NCBI GenBank assembly: GCA_022843805.1
Contig: JALHMY010000066.1
Location: forward strand, 1-53,344
Length of the DNA: 53,344 bases
Reading direction: 5' to 3'
Source: Fuerstiella sp.
Lineage (GTDB): Bacteria > Planctomycetota > Planctomycetia > Planctomycetales > Planctomycetaceae
The position numbers and the translations under genes were made by a program. Position 1 is the stretch's first letter. Every line of letters begins with the position of its first letter. This document shows positions 52,890-53,344 of this stretch, one piece after another. The notes beneath the pieces were generated by a model. The model saw only the letters and a program-made list of their open reading frames with translations, had not been told where the DNA came from and made no database searches.

Positions 52890-53344
52890 CCCCCCTCTCC
52901 CAGCAAAGCTGGGGGAGGTCGATCGAGCGTCAGCAAGATCGGGAGGGAGCCGGGTGAACGGCGGGACGCGGGTGTTATTGGGACGGCGTGTCGTTGGGAC
53001 GGCGTGTCGTTGGGACGGCGTTGAGTGCAAGACGCGGCGAGCCCTCCCCCGGCCTTCGGCCGACCCCTCCCACTTCGCTTCGCTGCGCGGGAGGGGAGGT
53101 TTTTTTAACCCCTTCTCCCAGCAAAGCTGGGGGAGGTCGATCGAGCGTCAGCAAGATCGGGAGGGGGCCGGGTGAACGGCGGGACGCGGGTGTTATTGGG
53201 ACGGCGTGTCGTTGGGACGGCGTTGAGTGCAATCCGCGGCGAGCCCTCCCCCGGCCTTCGGCCGACCCCTCCCACTTCGCTTCGCTGCGCGGGAGGGGAG
53301 GTTTTTTTAACCCCTTCTCCCAGCAAAGCTGGGGGAGGTCGATC
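52890..53344. repeat. Tandem 202-218-bp repeat units, inverted relative to the left-end array
   Basis: The CAGCAAAGCTGGGGG hairpin occurs at 52901, 53119 and 53321, giving units of 218 and 202 bp. The 16-bp difference is an extra copy of GTCGTTGGGACGGCGT. Each unit carries the same hairpin blocks as the 1-541 array, including GGCCTTCGGCC and GGGAGGGGAGG followed by a T-run. The orientation is opposite to the left-end array. The window end cuts the last unit. The open frames here are repeat by-products. Confidence 0.9.

Overview
This window looks like a chromosomal stretch from a planctomycete (class Planctomycetia). The evidence is family content. There are three secreted cytochrome/DUF1501 modules, two of them with the PSCyt1-DUF1549-DUF1553 architecture that is abundant in Rhodopirellula and its relatives. 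There is an ECF sigma factor of the planctomycete-rich TIGR02999 type, a very large membrane Ser/Thr kinase, Tat-targeted sugar isomerase and Gfo/Idh/MocA proteins, a sialidase-like BNR protein, and intergenic DNA crowded with GC-rich palindromic repeats. No rRNA, tRNA, CRISPR array or transposase gene was recognised.

Layout. 1-541: three tandem 186-bp repeat units. 715-7758: Tat sugar-phosphate isomerase-like protein, cytochrome/DUF1549/DUF1553 protein, DUF1501 protein and a CocE-type hydrolase (the last three are tightly packed). 7755-8070: repeat element A. 8317-9399 (-): a lipoprotein-like fusion of a dual-specificity phosphatase and a cytochrome c'-like domain. 9733-10967: a deletion scar joining the start of an ABC ATPase to a beheaded HlyD-type adaptor. 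11288-16536: a stress and signalling island with an eRF1-like small protein, hemerythrin, a LuxR-type two-component pair, a pseudo-receiver, Hsp20 and a small cytochrome c. 16580-18025 (-): a parallel beta-helix protein. 18342-24897: second cytochrome/DUF1501 module, a Glu/Arg-rich exported protein and a sialidase-like protein. 25004-30202 (-): kinase, ECF sigma factor and three small genes, one of them frameshifted. 30377-34120: third cytochrome/DUF1501 module. 34282-35529 (-): exported triple-RidA protein. 35922-39750: two large membrane-anchored proteins, one with DUF11-like domains. 39761-40505: composite repeat element B. 40825-44271: pyruvate carboxylase. 44297-44612: MITE-like element. 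44686-45861 (-): KAS III-like condensing enzyme. 45991-46336: repeat element C. 46375-47778 (-): Gfo/Idh/MocA protein. 48709-52810: DUF374 acyltransferase, MDR oxidoreductase and FtsH. 52890-53344: the terminal repeat family again, in inverted orientation.

How the genes work together. The cytochrome/DUF1501 pairs probably act outside the cytoplasm (signal or Tat-like leaders, CxxCH haem sites). Each pair has a different accessory neighbour: CocE hydrolase, sialidase plus coiled-coil protein, or RidA. The kinase and ECF factor probably form one transcription-control unit. The eRF1-like/hemerythrin/histidine-kinase/Hsp20 group looks like a redox or proteostasis response.

The least expected features are the phosphatase-cytochrome c' fusion, the pseudo-receiver divergent from a FixL-like kinase that appears to lack the haem-ligand His, three dispersed copies of a roughly 90-bp palindrome, and three composite repeat elements (A, B, C) with shared termini. 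Functions are read from sequence motifs only; no database search was possible.
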